A DNA stretch of 36,798 bases from Synergistales bacterium. Lineage in GTDB: Bacteria > Synergistota > Synergistia > Synergistales > Aminobacteriaceae. Of this stretch, positions 1 through 7,684 are shown in pieces; the first letter of the stretch is position 1, and each line of letters starts with the position of its first letter. The notes under the pieces were generated by a model, which made no database searches, was not told where the DNA came from, and worked only from the letters and a program-made list of their open reading frames with translations. The position numbers were made by a program, and so were the translations under genes. Location of the stretch: contig BNVH01000033.1 of the NCBI GenBank assembly GCA_025997955.1, forward strand, positions 1 to 36,798, given 5' to 3'.

Positions 1-34
1 CTTCAATATTTGCAAATTTTTCTTTTATATTCAA
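1..34 (-). CDS. 5' end of an unidentified leftward gene (partial)
   Basis: Only the first 11 codons lie in the window. Read leftward, a TTG start at 34-32 is preceded by GAGGTG (41-46) at 6 nt and opens a frame running off the window (NIKEKFANIE). A good promoter sits upstream at 72-100. The product cannot be identified from so few residues. The start is inferred from the ribosome binding site and promoter. Confidence 0.45.
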   Translation of the reverse strand, partial: MNIKEKFANIE

Positions 35-71
35 CTTTTTCACCTCAATAATATTTTTTTGCTTTCTGTAT

Positions 72-100
72 ATTATCAAGGTTTTATGTGTTTTTGTTAA
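72..100 (-). promoter_or_regulatory. sigma70-type promoter for the leftward gene at the window edge
   Basis: On the minus strand TTAACA (100-95) and GATAAT (77-72) are separated by exactly 17 bp, each one mismatch from consensus. The predicted start lies near 65, about 30 nt before the TTG start codon. Confidence 0.5.
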
Positions 101-136
101 GACTGAAAATTTTATGAAACGGCCGTGTCTCGACAA

Positions 137-163
137 GTAGGGGCGACCACAGGTCGCTCCTAC
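137..163. repeat. dispersed GTAGGGGCGA-type hairpin, copy 1
   Basis: GTAGGGGCGACC and GGTCGCTCCTAC form a 12-bp stem (one G-T wobble) around ACA. Related intergenic copies occur at 6326-6352, 25729-25753, 29867-29890 and 32193-32217. Short REP-like palindromes of this kind are common as dispersed intergenic repeats. Confidence 0.6.
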
Positions 164-188
164 AGGGTAAAACGTGGTTGACGTTTAA

Positions 189-216
189 AAGGAGGGCGCA
201 AGCCCTCCTTATTTTT
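189..216 (+). terminator. GGAGGGC-GCAA-GCCCTCC hairpin, copy 1
   Basis: AAGGAGGGC pairs with GCCCTCCTT around a GCAA tetraloop and is followed by ATTTTT. It has the form of an intrinsic terminator and is repeated at 1447-1468 and 2591-2614, bracketing each nuclease gene. No gene ends just before this first copy, so it may mark the edge of the duplicated unit. Confidence 0.55.
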
Positions 217-233
217 AAAAATACTTTAAAAAA

Positions 234-242
234 TGCTATAAT
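234..242 (+). promoter_or_regulatory. extended -10 promoter of the first Rpn gene
   Basis: TGCTATAAT is a perfect extended -10 element. The transcription start should fall near 249, only about 4 nt before the ATG at 253, and no Shine-Dalgarno sequence precedes that ATG. The message is probably leaderless. The same element sits before the second copy at 1495-1503. Confidence 0.6.
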
Positions 243-252
243 CTTATTTATC

Positions 253-1329
253 ATGCAGAAAAAGATCGCGCAAAATAAAAAGCCGAGTCAGAAAAAGCCG
301 GCAAAGAGAAAGCCGCCGCTCAGAGTAGATTTGTTGTGGAAAGAACTCTTAGAGTCTTTCCTCTATTCCGCTCTTGAGGTCTTTTACCCTGAGCTTTACT
401 GTCTTACGGACACAACAAAAAAACCCGTGTTCTTAAACAAGGAACTCCGTATTCCGGGGAGTCGCGGAGGACAAAGAATAGTAGACCTGCTGGCCGATAT
501 TCATCTTAAAACAGGGGAGAAAAAGTGTCTCCTGCTTCACGCTGAAGTTCAAGGGAAAATCGGGAAAGAGCCTTTTAGCGTACGTATGTACAAGTATTCT
601 TGCCTTATAGCCCTACGTCTGTCCCGTCCTTTCGTGGCATTGGCCATACGCACGACGCCTAAGGGAGTCGCTGAGGAAACCAAATACGAGACAAAGTTCT
701 TGGACTCCGAAAGCACATATAAATATCACAGCGTATTTATAGACAATCTGAACGAAGAAAGCTTGCTAAACATGAAACATAACCCATTAGCTATATCTAC
801 TCTCGCAGCCATGAGAATAGCCAAGGCCGGAAGAAGTGAAACAAAGCGTTTTGAGCAGGGCAAGGAGATGGTACGGTTATTGAAACAGTATGGGTTTCCG
901 TTGGAAGTGATGTCCAAGGTAGGACAATTTATTGAAGGTATAACAAACCTCAGTATGGAAAGACTCTTGAAGGACTTCGATAAAGAACTTGACGTTTTGT
1001 GCGAAGAAAGGGATGAAAACATGTATATGACGCCGATAATGAAGAGTGTTTTGACGAGAAAAGCTCTTAAGTGGGCTAAGCATGACGGCAAGGCAGAAGG
1101 CAAACTTGGAGTCGCCAGCTCTATGCTCGTCCGTGGTATGTCGCAGGATTTGGTTTCTGAATTGACCGGTTTATCCCCAAAAGAAATAGATAACCTCGAA
1201 GGCGCTTACGAAAAAGCCCTCGAAGTAGCGCGGAACTTCTTGGCTGACGGCGTCGCTCCCGGTGTTGTGGCTAAAAACACAGGTTTGCCTTTAGAGAGTG
1301 TTACGGCCTTGATGAACTTGATGAACTAA
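253..1329 (+). CDS. Rpn-family PD-(D/E)XK nuclease / putative transposase, copy 1
   Basis: This 358-residue protein resembles the Rpn/YhgA-like family of recombination-promoting nucleases. A Lys/Pro-rich N terminus precedes a nuclease core with Asp78 in IVDLLADI and a Glu98-x-Gln100 motif in LLHAEVQ, typical of PD-(D/E)XK folds. The C-terminal part carries short helical repeats (GAYEKALEVARNFLADG). The ATG at 253 is chosen because the second copy starts with the same residues and the extended -10 lies just upstream. It differs from the neighbour mainly in a block after about residue 217 and in an extra 34-residue C-terminal unit. Whether it acts on DNA as a free nuclease or in gene conversion is not shown. 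The upstream in-frame extension to 178 overlaps the promoter and hairpin and is not used. Confidence 0.75.
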   Translation: MQKKIAQNKKPSQKKPAKRKPPLRVDLLWKELLESFLYSALEVFYPELYCLTDTTKKPVFLNKELRIPGSRGGQRIVDLLADIHLKTGEKKCLLLHAEVQGKIGKEPFSVRMYKYSCLIALRLSRPFVALAIRTTPKGVAEETKYETKFLDSESTYKYHSVFIDNLNEESLLNMKHNPLAISTLAAMRIAKAGRSETKRFEQGKEMVRLLKQYGFPLEVMSKVGQFIEGITNLSMERLLKDFDKELDVLCEERDENMYMTPIMKSVLTRKALKWAKHDGKAEGKLGVASSMLVRGMSQDLVSELTGLSPKEIDNLEGAYEKALEVARNFLADGVAPGVVAKNTGLPLESVTALMNLMN

Positions 1330-1424
1330 AGACCAAGGGCCAATACGAAAAAGCTCTCGAAGTCGTCAACTCAATGTTTACCGATGCCGCTATGTCCCTT
1401 GACATATTTCTACTGACGAACTAA
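1330..1424 (+). pseudogene. out-of-frame C-terminal repeat remnant after Rpn copy 1
   Basis: Directly after the stop codon another frame encodes a further repeat unit, DELKTKGQYEKALEVVNSMF, that resembles the in-frame repeats of the gene. Relative to the matching stretch after copy 2 it has lost one base near 1403, which ends it early at the TAA at 1422. It looks like a repeat unit cut off by a frameshift shared by both copies. Confidence 0.5.
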
Positions 1425-1446
1425 ATCAATTAACGAGATATTAAAA

Positions 1447-1476
1447 AAGGAGGGCGCAAGCCCTCCTTAATCTTTT
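1447..1476 (+). terminator. GGAGGGC-GCAA-GCCCTCC hairpin, copy 2
   Basis: AAGGAGGGC and GCCCTCCTT (1447-1468) flank a GCAA loop and are followed by AATCTTTTT. The position after the first Rpn gene fits a rho-independent terminator. It separates the two duplicated units. Confidence 0.65.
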
Positions 1477-1494
1477 TAAAAATACTTCAAAAAA

Positions 1495-1503
1495 TGCTAT
1501 AAT
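1495..1503 (+). promoter_or_regulatory. extended -10 promoter of the second Rpn gene
   Basis: TGCTATAAT repeats the element at 234-242. The predicted start, near 1510, again leaves about 4 nt of leader before the ATG at 1514, suggesting a leaderless message. Confidence 0.6.
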
Positions 1504-1513
1504 CTTATTTATC

Positions 1514-2473
1514 ATGCAGAAAAAGATCGCGCAAAATAAAAAGCCGACAAAGAGAAAACCGACGCTCAGAGTAGATTTGTTGTGGAAAGAACTCTTAGAG
1601 TCTTTCCTCTATTCCGCTCTTGAGGTCTTTTACCCTGAGCTTTACTGTCTTACGGACACAACAAAAAAACCCGTGTTCTTAAACAAGGAACTCCGTATTC
1701 CGGGGAGTCGCGGAGGACAAAGAATAGTAGACCTGCTGGCCGATATTCACCTTAAAACAGGGGAGAAAAAGTGTCTCCTGCTTCACGCTGAAGTTCAAGG
1801 GAAAATCGGGAAAGAGCCTTTTAGCGTACGTATGTACAAGTATTCTTGCCTTATAGCCCTACGTCTGTCCCGTCCTTTCGTGGCATTGGCCATACGCACG
1901 ACGCCTAAGGGAGTCGCTGAGGAAACCAAATACGAGACAAAGTTCTTGGACTCCGAAAGCACATATAAATATCACAGCGTATTTATAGACAATCTGAACG
2001 AAGAAAGCTTGCTAAACATGAAACATAACCCATTAGCTATATCTACTCTCGCAGCCATGAGAATAGCCAAGGCCGGAAGAAGTGAAACAAAGCGTTTTGA
2101 GCAGGGCAAGGAGATGGTACGGTTATTGAAACAGTATGGGTTTCCGTTGGAAGTAAGGACTAAGGTAACCACTTTTATAGCCGGAATAACCAATTTGACT
2201 ATGGACAAGCTACTGGAAGATTTCGAGAAAGAGATAGACGTTTTATACGAGGAGGTAGAATCCATGAAAGTAAGAGTTCCTATAATGGAGAAAGTTTTAA
2301 AGAAAAAAGCTCTTGAGTGGGCTAAGTATGACGGCAAGATTGAGGGCGCTTACGAAAAAGCCCTCGAAGTAGCGCGGAACTTCTTGGCTGACGGCGTCGC
2401 TCCCGGTGTTGTGGCTAAAAATACAGGTTTGCCTTTAGAGAATGTTACGGCATTGATGAACTTGATGAACTAA
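1514..2473 (+). CDS. Rpn-family PD-(D/E)XK nuclease / putative transposase, copy 2
   Basis: This 319-residue tandem paralogue of the gene at 253 has its core at Asp73 (IVDLLADI) and Glu93-x-Gln95 (HAEVQ). The first about 210 residues are almost identical to copy 1. A block of roughly 65 residues (about 212-276) differs at many positions, including RTKVTTFIAGITNLTMDKLL in place of copy 1's MSKVGQFIEGITNLSMERLL. The C terminus is then nearly identical again but lacks one 34-residue repeat unit. Such a mosaic suggests recombination between family members. The family is known for DNA-nuclease activity and variable C-terminal repeats; the exact role here is inferred. Confidence 0.75.
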   Translation: MQKKIAQNKKPTKRKPTLRVDLLWKELLESFLYSALEVFYPELYCLTDTTKKPVFLNKELRIPGSRGGQRIVDLLADIHLKTGEKKCLLLHAEVQGKIGKEPFSVRMYKYSCLIALRLSRPFVALAIRTTPKGVAEETKYETKFLDSESTYKYHSVFIDNLNEESLLNMKHNPLAISTLAAMRIAKAGRSETKRFEQGKEMVRLLKQYGFPLEVRTKVTTFIAGITNLTMDKLLEDFEKEIDVLYEEVESMKVRVPIMEKVLKKKALEWAKYDGKIEGAYEKALEVARNFLADGVAPGVVAKNTGLPLENVTALMNLMN

Positions 2474-2589
2474 AGGCCAAGGGCCAATACGAAAAAGCTC
2501 TCGAAGTCGTCAGCTCAATGTTTACCGATGCCGCTATGTCCCTTGACAGTATTTCTACTGACGAACTAAATCAATTAACGAGATATTAA
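2474..2589 (+). pseudogene. out-of-frame C-terminal repeat remnant after Rpn copy 2
   Basis: A second frame overlapping the stop encodes LDELKAKGQYEKALEVV and continues about 40 codons to a TAA at 2587. It resembles the in-frame repeat AYEKALEVARNFLADG. A frameshift near LMNLMN would fuse it to the protein. Both copies share the arrangement, so the break predates the duplication. Confidence 0.5.
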
Positions 2590-2590
2590 A

Positions 2591-2614
2591 AAAGGAGGGC
2601 GCAAGCCCTCCTTT
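2591..2614 (+). terminator. GGAGGGC-GCAA-GCCCTCC hairpin, copy 3
   Basis: AAAGGAGGGC and GCCCTCCTTT flank a GCAA loop and end in TTTT. It follows the second Rpn gene and closes the duplicated block, consistent with an intrinsic terminator. Confidence 0.65.
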
Positions 2615-2756
2615 TAAACGGCCCTGTAATCCGAAAACGCGAGCCTTGCGGCAAATTTTTTTTTGTGGTAGACTTGCATAAAAAGCTTAAGTAAAAAATG
2701 TAAGATTTCGTATGTGCGCTCAACTTATATGTGATGGAGGTGTATGAACAACTAAA

Positions 2757-4295
2757 ATGGCCATACAAAACAGGCTCAGAGTCTCAAATGTAACCAAACT
2801 TTTTCCCGGCGTAGTAGCGCTTGACAAGATAGATTTCGCCGTAAAAGAAGGCACGGTTCATGTCCTCTGCGGAGAGAACGGCGCCGGTAAATCCACCCTG
2901 ATGAAGATAATCAACGGCGTGTATCAAGCCGACGAGGGGCAGATTTTTATAGACGACGTTCCCGTAAAGATACATAACCCAACCGACGCCAGACGTCTTG
3001 GCGTATCCATGATTTTTCAAGAGCTCAACTTTGTCCCTGAGATGACCGTTGCCGAAAATATTTTTTTGGGCAACTGGCCTGTGAACGCGCTTGGCAAAAT
3101 CGACTGGAAAACAATCCGTGAACAAACAATCAAACTTCTGACAAACGAAGGGCTTTCGTATTCGCCGGACACAAAGCTCAGAGAACTGTCCGTGTCGGAC
3201 ATTCAAATGCTCGAAATATCCAAGGCTGTCTCGCAGAACTGCAAGATAATAATAATGGATGAGCCCACGTCCGCGATAACCCAAAAAGAGGTAGCGATTC
3301 TCTTTGATAAAGTGCGCGCCCTCAAGGCTCGCGGTGTCAGTGTCATTTATATCTCACACAAGCTTGACGAGATTTTTCAGATAGCGGACGAGATAACCGT
3401 CTTCCGCGATGGTAAAGTCGTGGAGACCCACCACGCGAGCGAACTTGATATAGATAAAGTCATATCTATGATGGTCGGCCGCAAGTTGGAGAACAGCTAC
3501 CCTAAAGAGACAGTACCAGTGGGCGAGAAATTGCTTGAGGTCAGCGCTCTGTCGGGCGACATGTTCAAAGACGTTGATTTTTACGTAAGAAGAGGAGAGA
3601 TTGTTGGGTTTGCCGGACTTATGGGCGCGGGGCGGACGGAAGTTATGAGGGCGATGTTCGGGCTTGACCCCATACGCTCAGGCACAGTGAAATGTATAGG
3701 AGCGGAGTTCCGTATCCGTAAGGTCGCGGATGCCGTCAAGGGCGGAATCGCCATGCTTTCGGAGGACAGAAGGCGTTACGGCATTTTCCCGGTGCGGAGC
3801 GTGAAGGAAAACTGCTCTATATCCTCGCTTGAGCATATTATCCACGGCGGGCGTTTACACGCGCGTAAAGAAAACGACATAGTCGGTAAGATATTCGACC
3901 GTATGCGCGTCAAAACACCATCTTTTGACACACCGATAGCGTCACTGTCGGGCGGCAATCAGCAAAAGGTGCTTTTGGCCAAGTGGATGCTCCGAAACCC
4001 TGAAATTCTTATACTTGACGAACCGACGCGCGGCATAGACGTAGGCGCAAAGTACGAGATATACCGTCTTATTACGGAGCTTGTGCGGGGAGGCAAGGCC
4101 GTCATCATGGTCTCCTCCGAGATGCCGGAGCTTCTCGGCATGTGCGACCGTATATATGTCATGTGTCAAGGGACAATAACGGGAGAACTGAAACGGGAAG
4201 AATTTTCTCAGGAGCTTATCATGAGATACGCCACGGGCTTTGTGGATAAAGACAACAACAGAAAGAAGGATTGCTCAAATGAGCCAGCAGCGTAG
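2757..4295 (+). CDS. ribose-type sugar ABC transporter ATP-binding protein (RbsA-like)
   Basis: This 512-residue protein is the tandem ATPase of a monosaccharide ABC importer; it powers uptake at the inner face of the membrane. The N-terminal half has Walker A GENGAGKST (39-47) and Walker B IIIMDEPTSA. The C-terminal half has a signature LSGGNQQKV and LILDEPTRGID, the degenerate arrangement typical of RbsA/MglA. Start choice: ATG 2757 lies 16 nt after GGAGG (2736-2740), which is long. A three-codon frame ATG-AAC-AAC-TAA (2744-2755) sits in between and may couple translation. The permease gene overlaps the 3' end by 17 bp. The substrate is not fixed by sequence; the downstream polyol dehydrogenase points to a pentose, hexose or polyol. 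Confidence 0.88.
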   Translation: MAIQNRLRVSNVTKLFPGVVALDKIDFAVKEGTVHVLCGENGAGKSTLMKIINGVYQADEGQIFIDDVPVKIHNPTDARRLGVSMIFQELNFVPEMTVAENIFLGNWPVNALGKIDWKTIREQTIKLLTNEGLSYSPDTKLRELSVSDIQMLEISKAVSQNCKIIIMDEPTSAITQKEVAILFDKVRALKARGVSVIYISHKLDEIFQIADEITVFRDGKVVETHHASELDIDKVISMMVGRKLENSYPKETVPVGEKLLEVSALSGDMFKDVDFYVRRGEIVGFAGLMGAGRTEVMRAMFGLDPIRSGTVKCIGAEFRIRKVADAVKGGIAMLSEDRRRYGIFPVRSVKENCSISSLEHIIHGGRLHARKENDIVGKIFDRMRVKTPSFDTPIASLSGGNQQKVLLAKWMLRNPEILILDEPTRGIDVGAKYEIYRLITELVRGGKAVIMVSSEMPELLGMCDRIYVMCQGTITGELKREEFSQELIMRYATGFVDKDNNRKKDCSNEPAA

Positions 4296-5286
4296 TATAG
4301 GCGAAGTATGGGGAGTCGTCAAACAAAAATACAGCATATTTTTGGTGCTGGGCGCGCTTTTCGTGGTCTGCTCTTTCGCCAATCCGAATTTTCTTTCTAT
4401 AAACAATCTTTCCAATATCTCGCGCCAACTTTCAGTGACCACTATTTTGGCTTTTGGCGAAACGATATTGATTATATGCGGCATGATAGACCTCTCCGCC
4501 GGGTCGGTAGTAGCTCTGTCCGGCGTTCTGGCCGTGGCGACGTTCAAAGCCACGGATTCTCTATCTCTTGCTTTTAGCGTCGGTGTTATCGTGGGTGTCG
4601 CTTGCGCTATGCTGAACGCTCTTATGATAACAAATTTCCGCGTTCCGCCGTTTATAGCCACGCTCGCCATGCAGACGATGGCGCGCGGATCCGCCCTTCT
4701 TTACACAAAGGGACAGAACATACTGCGCCTAGGTGACTTTGTCGCGTTCGGTCAAGGAAACATCGCGGGCGTACCGACGCCCATAATATTTTTGGCCGTT
4801 CTTTTTGCGGTCACGTGGTACGTCCTGCGGCATACGAGGTTTGGACGGTCTATATACGCTATAGGCGGCAACGAGGAGGCGGCTGTGGCTTCGGGTATAA
4901 ATGTGGGGCGTATAAAATACAAAGCGTTTTTGTTCAACGGTATATTTGTAGGTATAGCGGGCGTGCTATTTATGAGCCGAGTCAACGCCGGGCTTCCCAA
5001 CGGCGCCATAAACTTCGAGTTTCAGGCCCTGACCGCGGCCATCATTGGGGGCACCAGCTTCTCCGGCGGCATAGGCACGGCCAGCGGTACGTTAGCGGGC
5101 GCGTTTATCGTGGGCTTTCTCGACAATATAATGAACCTTACAGGTGTGGACAGCTACATTCAGCAGATAGTGCGCGGCGCTATAATTGCGTTGGCCGTCA
5201 TTTACGACATAATGGCGAAGTCGCGACGGCGCACCCGCAGCAGCCTCGGCGACATAGAAAAGAAAGGCGCAAAACAAGTGGCGTAA
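4279..5286 (+). CDS. ribose-type sugar ABC transporter permease (RbsC-like)
   Basis: This 335-residue permease of the BPD_transp_2 type has roughly eight to ten hydrophobic segments. It carries family motifs including ETILIICGMIDLSAGSVVAL near the first third and GRSIYAIGGNEEAA in the cytoplasmic loop. It forms the membrane channel for the importer encoded at 2757 and 5339. The start at 4279 is preferred because AAGGA (4266-4270) is 8 nt upstream. It lies inside the end of the ATPase gene, giving a 17-bp overlap typical of translational coupling. Confidence 0.87.
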   Translation: MSQQRSIGEVWGVVKQKYSIFLVLGALFVVCSFANPNFLSINNLSNISRQLSVTTILAFGETILIICGMIDLSAGSVVALSGVLAVATFKATDSLSLAFSVGVIVGVACAMLNALMITNFRVPPFIATLAMQTMARGSALLYTKGQNILRLGDFVAFGQGNIAGVPTPIIFLAVLFAVTWYVLRHTRFGRSIYAIGGNEEAAVASGINVGRIKYKAFLFNGIFVGIAGVLFMSRVNAGLPNGAINFEFQALTAAIIGGTSFSGGIGTASGTLAGAFIVGFLDNIMNLTGVDSYIQQIVRGAIIALAVIYDIMAKSRRRTRSSLGDIEKKGAKQVA

Positions 5287-5338
5287 AGCGGTTTTTGGCC
5301 GCGTTATGAGCAAATACATTTTATAAGGAGGAGTAGGC

Positions 5339-6298
5339 ATGAAGGGTTTCAAGGTAATTGCGTTGCTTGTTGTGCTGTTGACCGCGCTCATCTTTACGTG
5401 CGGCGTTGGAACGGCGGCGGAGAAGAAGTTTCGCGTGGCTTACATAGCGCGCGCGCAGGCCGACTCGTTCGCGGCGTGGTTGGCGAACGCTGTGAAGGCG
5501 GAGGCCGCCAAATATCCGAACATCGAGTTGGCCGTGTTCGACGGCGAGGCCAACGACGAGAAGGAAAACGCCATGATCGAGAACGCCATCACGAACAAGT
5601 TCGACTGCATCATAGTGCAACCGAACAACGGCGAGGCTCAGCGTCCCTATGTCGAGAGTATCGTAAAGGCCGGCATCATCGCCATTACCACGAACGCGCG
5701 TATATCGGGTATACCCGGCTCGTCCACCGTTGACGCCGATCCGTATTTGCAGGCAAAGGTCAACTGCGATCTGGCGTTCAAGCAGATTCCGCAGAACGCC
5801 AAAGTCGTCGTCCTAAACGGACCTCCCGGCAACTTCCACGCCGACGAGCGCCGCAAGGCTTGGGGGGCTGAGTTTTTCGACAAGCGCCCCGACGTCAAAA
5901 TCGTGGGCGAGCAGATAGCTCACTGGAACAAAGACGAGGCCATGACTTTCATGGAGGACTGGGTTCAGTCTAACGAGACCATTGACGCCATAGTCTCTAT
6001 GAACGACAATATGGCGGCAGGCGCCCTTGAAGTTGTAAAGAACAACCCCAAGTTTGCCAATATATTGGCCTACGGTGTTGATGGCACAGCCGAGGCCGTA
6101 TTGCTAATTCAAGAGGGGCGCATGACTTCCACTTGTATGCAGTCCGCTTATGACTTGGCCGAGCTTCTTTTGAAGAGCGCCGACGCGTTGCTTACCGGCA
6201 AGGAAAAACAAATAGATACGGACATCGGCAATCCGCTTATCACCAAGGATAACGTCGAGGACTTCGTGAAGATACTGAAGGCTGCCGGAGCGCTGTAA
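5339..6298 (+). CDS. periplasmic sugar-binding protein of the ABC importer
   Basis: This 319-residue binding protein of the Peripla_BP_4/ribose-binding type has an N-terminal signal peptide (about residues 1-28, hydrophobic VIALLVVLLTALIFTCGVG then TAA). The mature protein begins with the usual KFRVAYIAR strand, followed by NAITNKFDCIIVQPNNGEA. It captures the sugar outside the membrane and hands it to the permease. A strong AAGGAGGAG lies 6 nt before the ATG, and the gene follows the permease by about 50 bp in one operon. The cysteine at about residue 21 makes a lipoprotein possible but not convincing. Confidence 0.85.
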   Translation: MKGFKVIALLVVLLTALIFTCGVGTAAEKKFRVAYIARAQADSFAAWLANAVKAEAAKYPNIELAVFDGEANDEKENAMIENAITNKFDCIIVQPNNGEAQRPYVESIVKAGIIAITTNARISGIPGSSTVDADPYLQAKVNCDLAFKQIPQNAKVVVLNGPPGNFHADERRKAWGAEFFDKRPDVKIVGEQIAHWNKDEAMTFMEDWVQSNETIDAIVSMNDNMAAGALEVVKNNPKFANILAYGVDGTAEAVLLIQEGRMTSTCMQSAYDLAELLLKSADALLTGKEKQIDTDIGNPLITKDNVEDFVKILKAAGAL

Positions 6299-6325
6299 GG
6301 ACTAAAAACGCAAAACTATTTCTTG

Positions 6326-6352
6326 TGGGGGCGACCGCGGATGGTCGTCCCT
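6326..6352. repeat. dispersed GTAGGGGCGA-type hairpin, copy 2
   Basis: GGGGCGACC and GGTCGTCCC pair around GCGGAT in the gap between the binding-protein and dehydrogenase genes. The same half-site occurs at 137-163. It may attenuate transcription within the operon or be a passive repeat. Confidence 0.55.
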
Positions 6353-6375
6353 ATTAAAAATTAGGAGGAAAAACT

Positions 6376-7416
6376 ATGGCAAACAAAGCCGCGTTTATGA
6401 CGGGAATACGTAAACTCGAAATCAGAGAAGTCCCTATGCCGAAAGCAAAGGATGATCAGGTTATAGTCAAACTTGAATATGTGGGCATATGTGGGTCGGA
6501 TGTTCATTATCTTGAGTATGGCCGCATAGGAGACTATATCGTAAACGGTGATTTTATCCTTGGGCACGAGTGCGCGGGTAAAATCGTCGAGGTGGGAAAA
6601 GATGTGAAACACCTAAAACCCGGCGACCGCGTGGCGCTTGAGCCAGGCGCTACTTGTGGACACTGCGAATACTGCGCTACAGGGCGTTATAACCTATGCC
6701 CGGACGTGGAATTTTTGGCCACGCCGCCTTATCACGGATGTTTCGAGAACTATATAGCTTTCCCGGCGAACCTCGCGTTTAAGTTACCCGATTCTATATC
6801 CTCGAAAGAAGGGGCTCTGATAGAGCCGCTCGCGGTCGGTCTTGAGGCGGCTGACGTGGCGGGCGTCAAGTTGGGAAGCTCGGTTGCCATATTGGGCGCG
6901 GGCTGCATTGGTCTCATGTCGCTTTTGGCTTCAAAAGCGCGCGGCGCGGGGGACGTCACTGTCGTGGACGTTATTCCTAAGAGATTGGAGAAGGCTTTAG
7001 AGCTTGGAGCGACGCGAGTTATAGACGCGTCCAAGACCGACTCCACAAAGGCGCTGCTGGAGGCAAGTGGCGGACAGGGAGTGGACGTCGTTATGGAGAC
7101 AGCGGGCGCGACGCCTACCACGCAAGAGACGCCTTTCCTCGTAAAGCGCGGCGGCGTCATAGTCTTGGTTGGTATGCCGCCTGAGGATATTATCTCGTTC
7201 AACTTTGCTAAGCTGATGGGGCAAGTCGCCGAGATAAGGACAATTTTCCGATACAAAAATCAATACCCAGTCGCTATAAAAGCCATTGAGAGCGGACGCA
7301 TTGATGTGTCGGGTATCGTCACAAACGAGTTTTCTTTTGACGACATAGCAAAGGCCTTCGACGTCAACATCGACAGCAAAAAGGACGTTGTGAAGATAGT
7401 CATAAAAATTGATTAA
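6376..7416 (+). CDS. zinc-dependent sorbitol/xylitol dehydrogenase-like polyol dehydrogenase
   Basis: This 346-residue medium-chain dehydrogenase of the SORD/xylitol dehydrogenase group should oxidise a polyol to a ketose with NAD in the cytoplasm. Catalytic zinc ligands are Cys39 (GICGSDVH), His64 and Glu65 (GHECAG). The structural zinc site is Cys94, Cys97, Cys100 and Cys108. The Rossmann motif GAGCIG lies at about 173. The start has AGGAGG 8 nt upstream. Last gene of the ABC operon starting at 2757, suggesting that the imported sugar is a polyol or is interconverted with one. A threonine or L-iditol dehydrogenase activity cannot be excluded. Confidence 0.85.
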   Translation: MANKAAFMTGIRKLEIREVPMPKAKDDQVIVKLEYVGICGSDVHYLEYGRIGDYIVNGDFILGHECAGKIVEVGKDVKHLKPGDRVALEPGATCGHCEYCATGRYNLCPDVEFLATPPYHGCFENYIAFPANLAFKLPDSISSKEGALIEPLAVGLEAADVAGVKLGSSVAILGAGCIGLMSLLASKARGAGDVTVVDVIPKRLEKALELGATRVIDASKTDSTKALLEASGGQGVDVVMETAGATPTTQETPFLVKRGGVIVLVGMPPEDIISFNFAKLMGQVAEIRTIFRYKNQYPVAIKAIESGRIDVSGIVTNEFSFDDIAKAFDVNIDSKKDVVKIVIKID

Positions 7417-7461
7417 GGATAAGAATCAGTATAAGAATCATAAAAAACCTTAATTAATTTG

Positions 7462-7490
7462 TTGACATTTTAACTCGAATGGCGCAGAAT
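7462..7490 (+). promoter_or_regulatory. promoter of the ToxI antitoxin RNA
   Basis: TTGACA (7462-7467), a 17-bp spacer and CAGAAT (7485-7490) give a good sigma70 promoter. The start would be near 7497, about 28 bp before the first 36-bp repeat. This is the layout expected of a type III toxin-antitoxin locus. Confidence 0.6.
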
Positions 7491-7524
7491 ACTTTCATCG
7501 TGCGAATATGTGTTATTTTAATGC

Positions 7525-7626
7525 GGGTGATTCGCCGCCGTAAGCGCGAGTGATATATTCGGGTGATTCGCCGCCGTAAGCGCGAGTGATATATTCGGGT
7601 GATTCGCCGCCGTAAGCGCGAGTGAT
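7525..7626 (+). repeat. 36-bp tandem repeats, 2.8 copies
   Basis: Units are 7525-7560, 7561-7596 and 7597-7626 (the last lacks the final 6 bp). The copies are identical. Their position between promoter and toxin gene identifies them as antitoxin RNA units and not as protein-coding repeats. Confidence 0.9.
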
Positions 7627-7632
7627 AATGCG

Positions 7633-7661
7633 AGGGGTGGCTTTTGCCGCTCCTTATTTTT
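7633..7661 (+). terminator. intrinsic terminator between ToxI repeats and toxN
   Basis: AGGGGTGGC (7633-7641) pairs with GCCGCTCCT (7646-7654) through two wobbles around TTTT, followed by TATTTTT. In type III loci a leaky terminator here makes the RNA antitoxin exceed the toxin message. Confidence 0.7.
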
Positions 7662-7684
7662 GTACTGCTGGAGGTACACTCGTA

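Larger units (their letters stand above)
7497..7661 (+). ncRNA. toxI: ToxI-type antitoxin RNA (tandem 36-nt repeats)
   Basis: The transcript would contain two full 36-bp repeats and a 30-bp third copy, then a terminator, directly before a ToxN-family gene. In type III systems the toxin RNase cuts the repeat RNA into single units, and each unit folds and inhibits the toxin. The repeat begins GGGTGATTCGCCGCC and ends ATATATTC. From memory this has the same frame as the Pectobacterium ToxI repeat (GGTGATTTGC ... AAATTC). The number of repeats is at the low end for the family. Repeat sequence, promoter, terminator and partner gene agree; inhibition is inferred. Confidence 0.75.
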
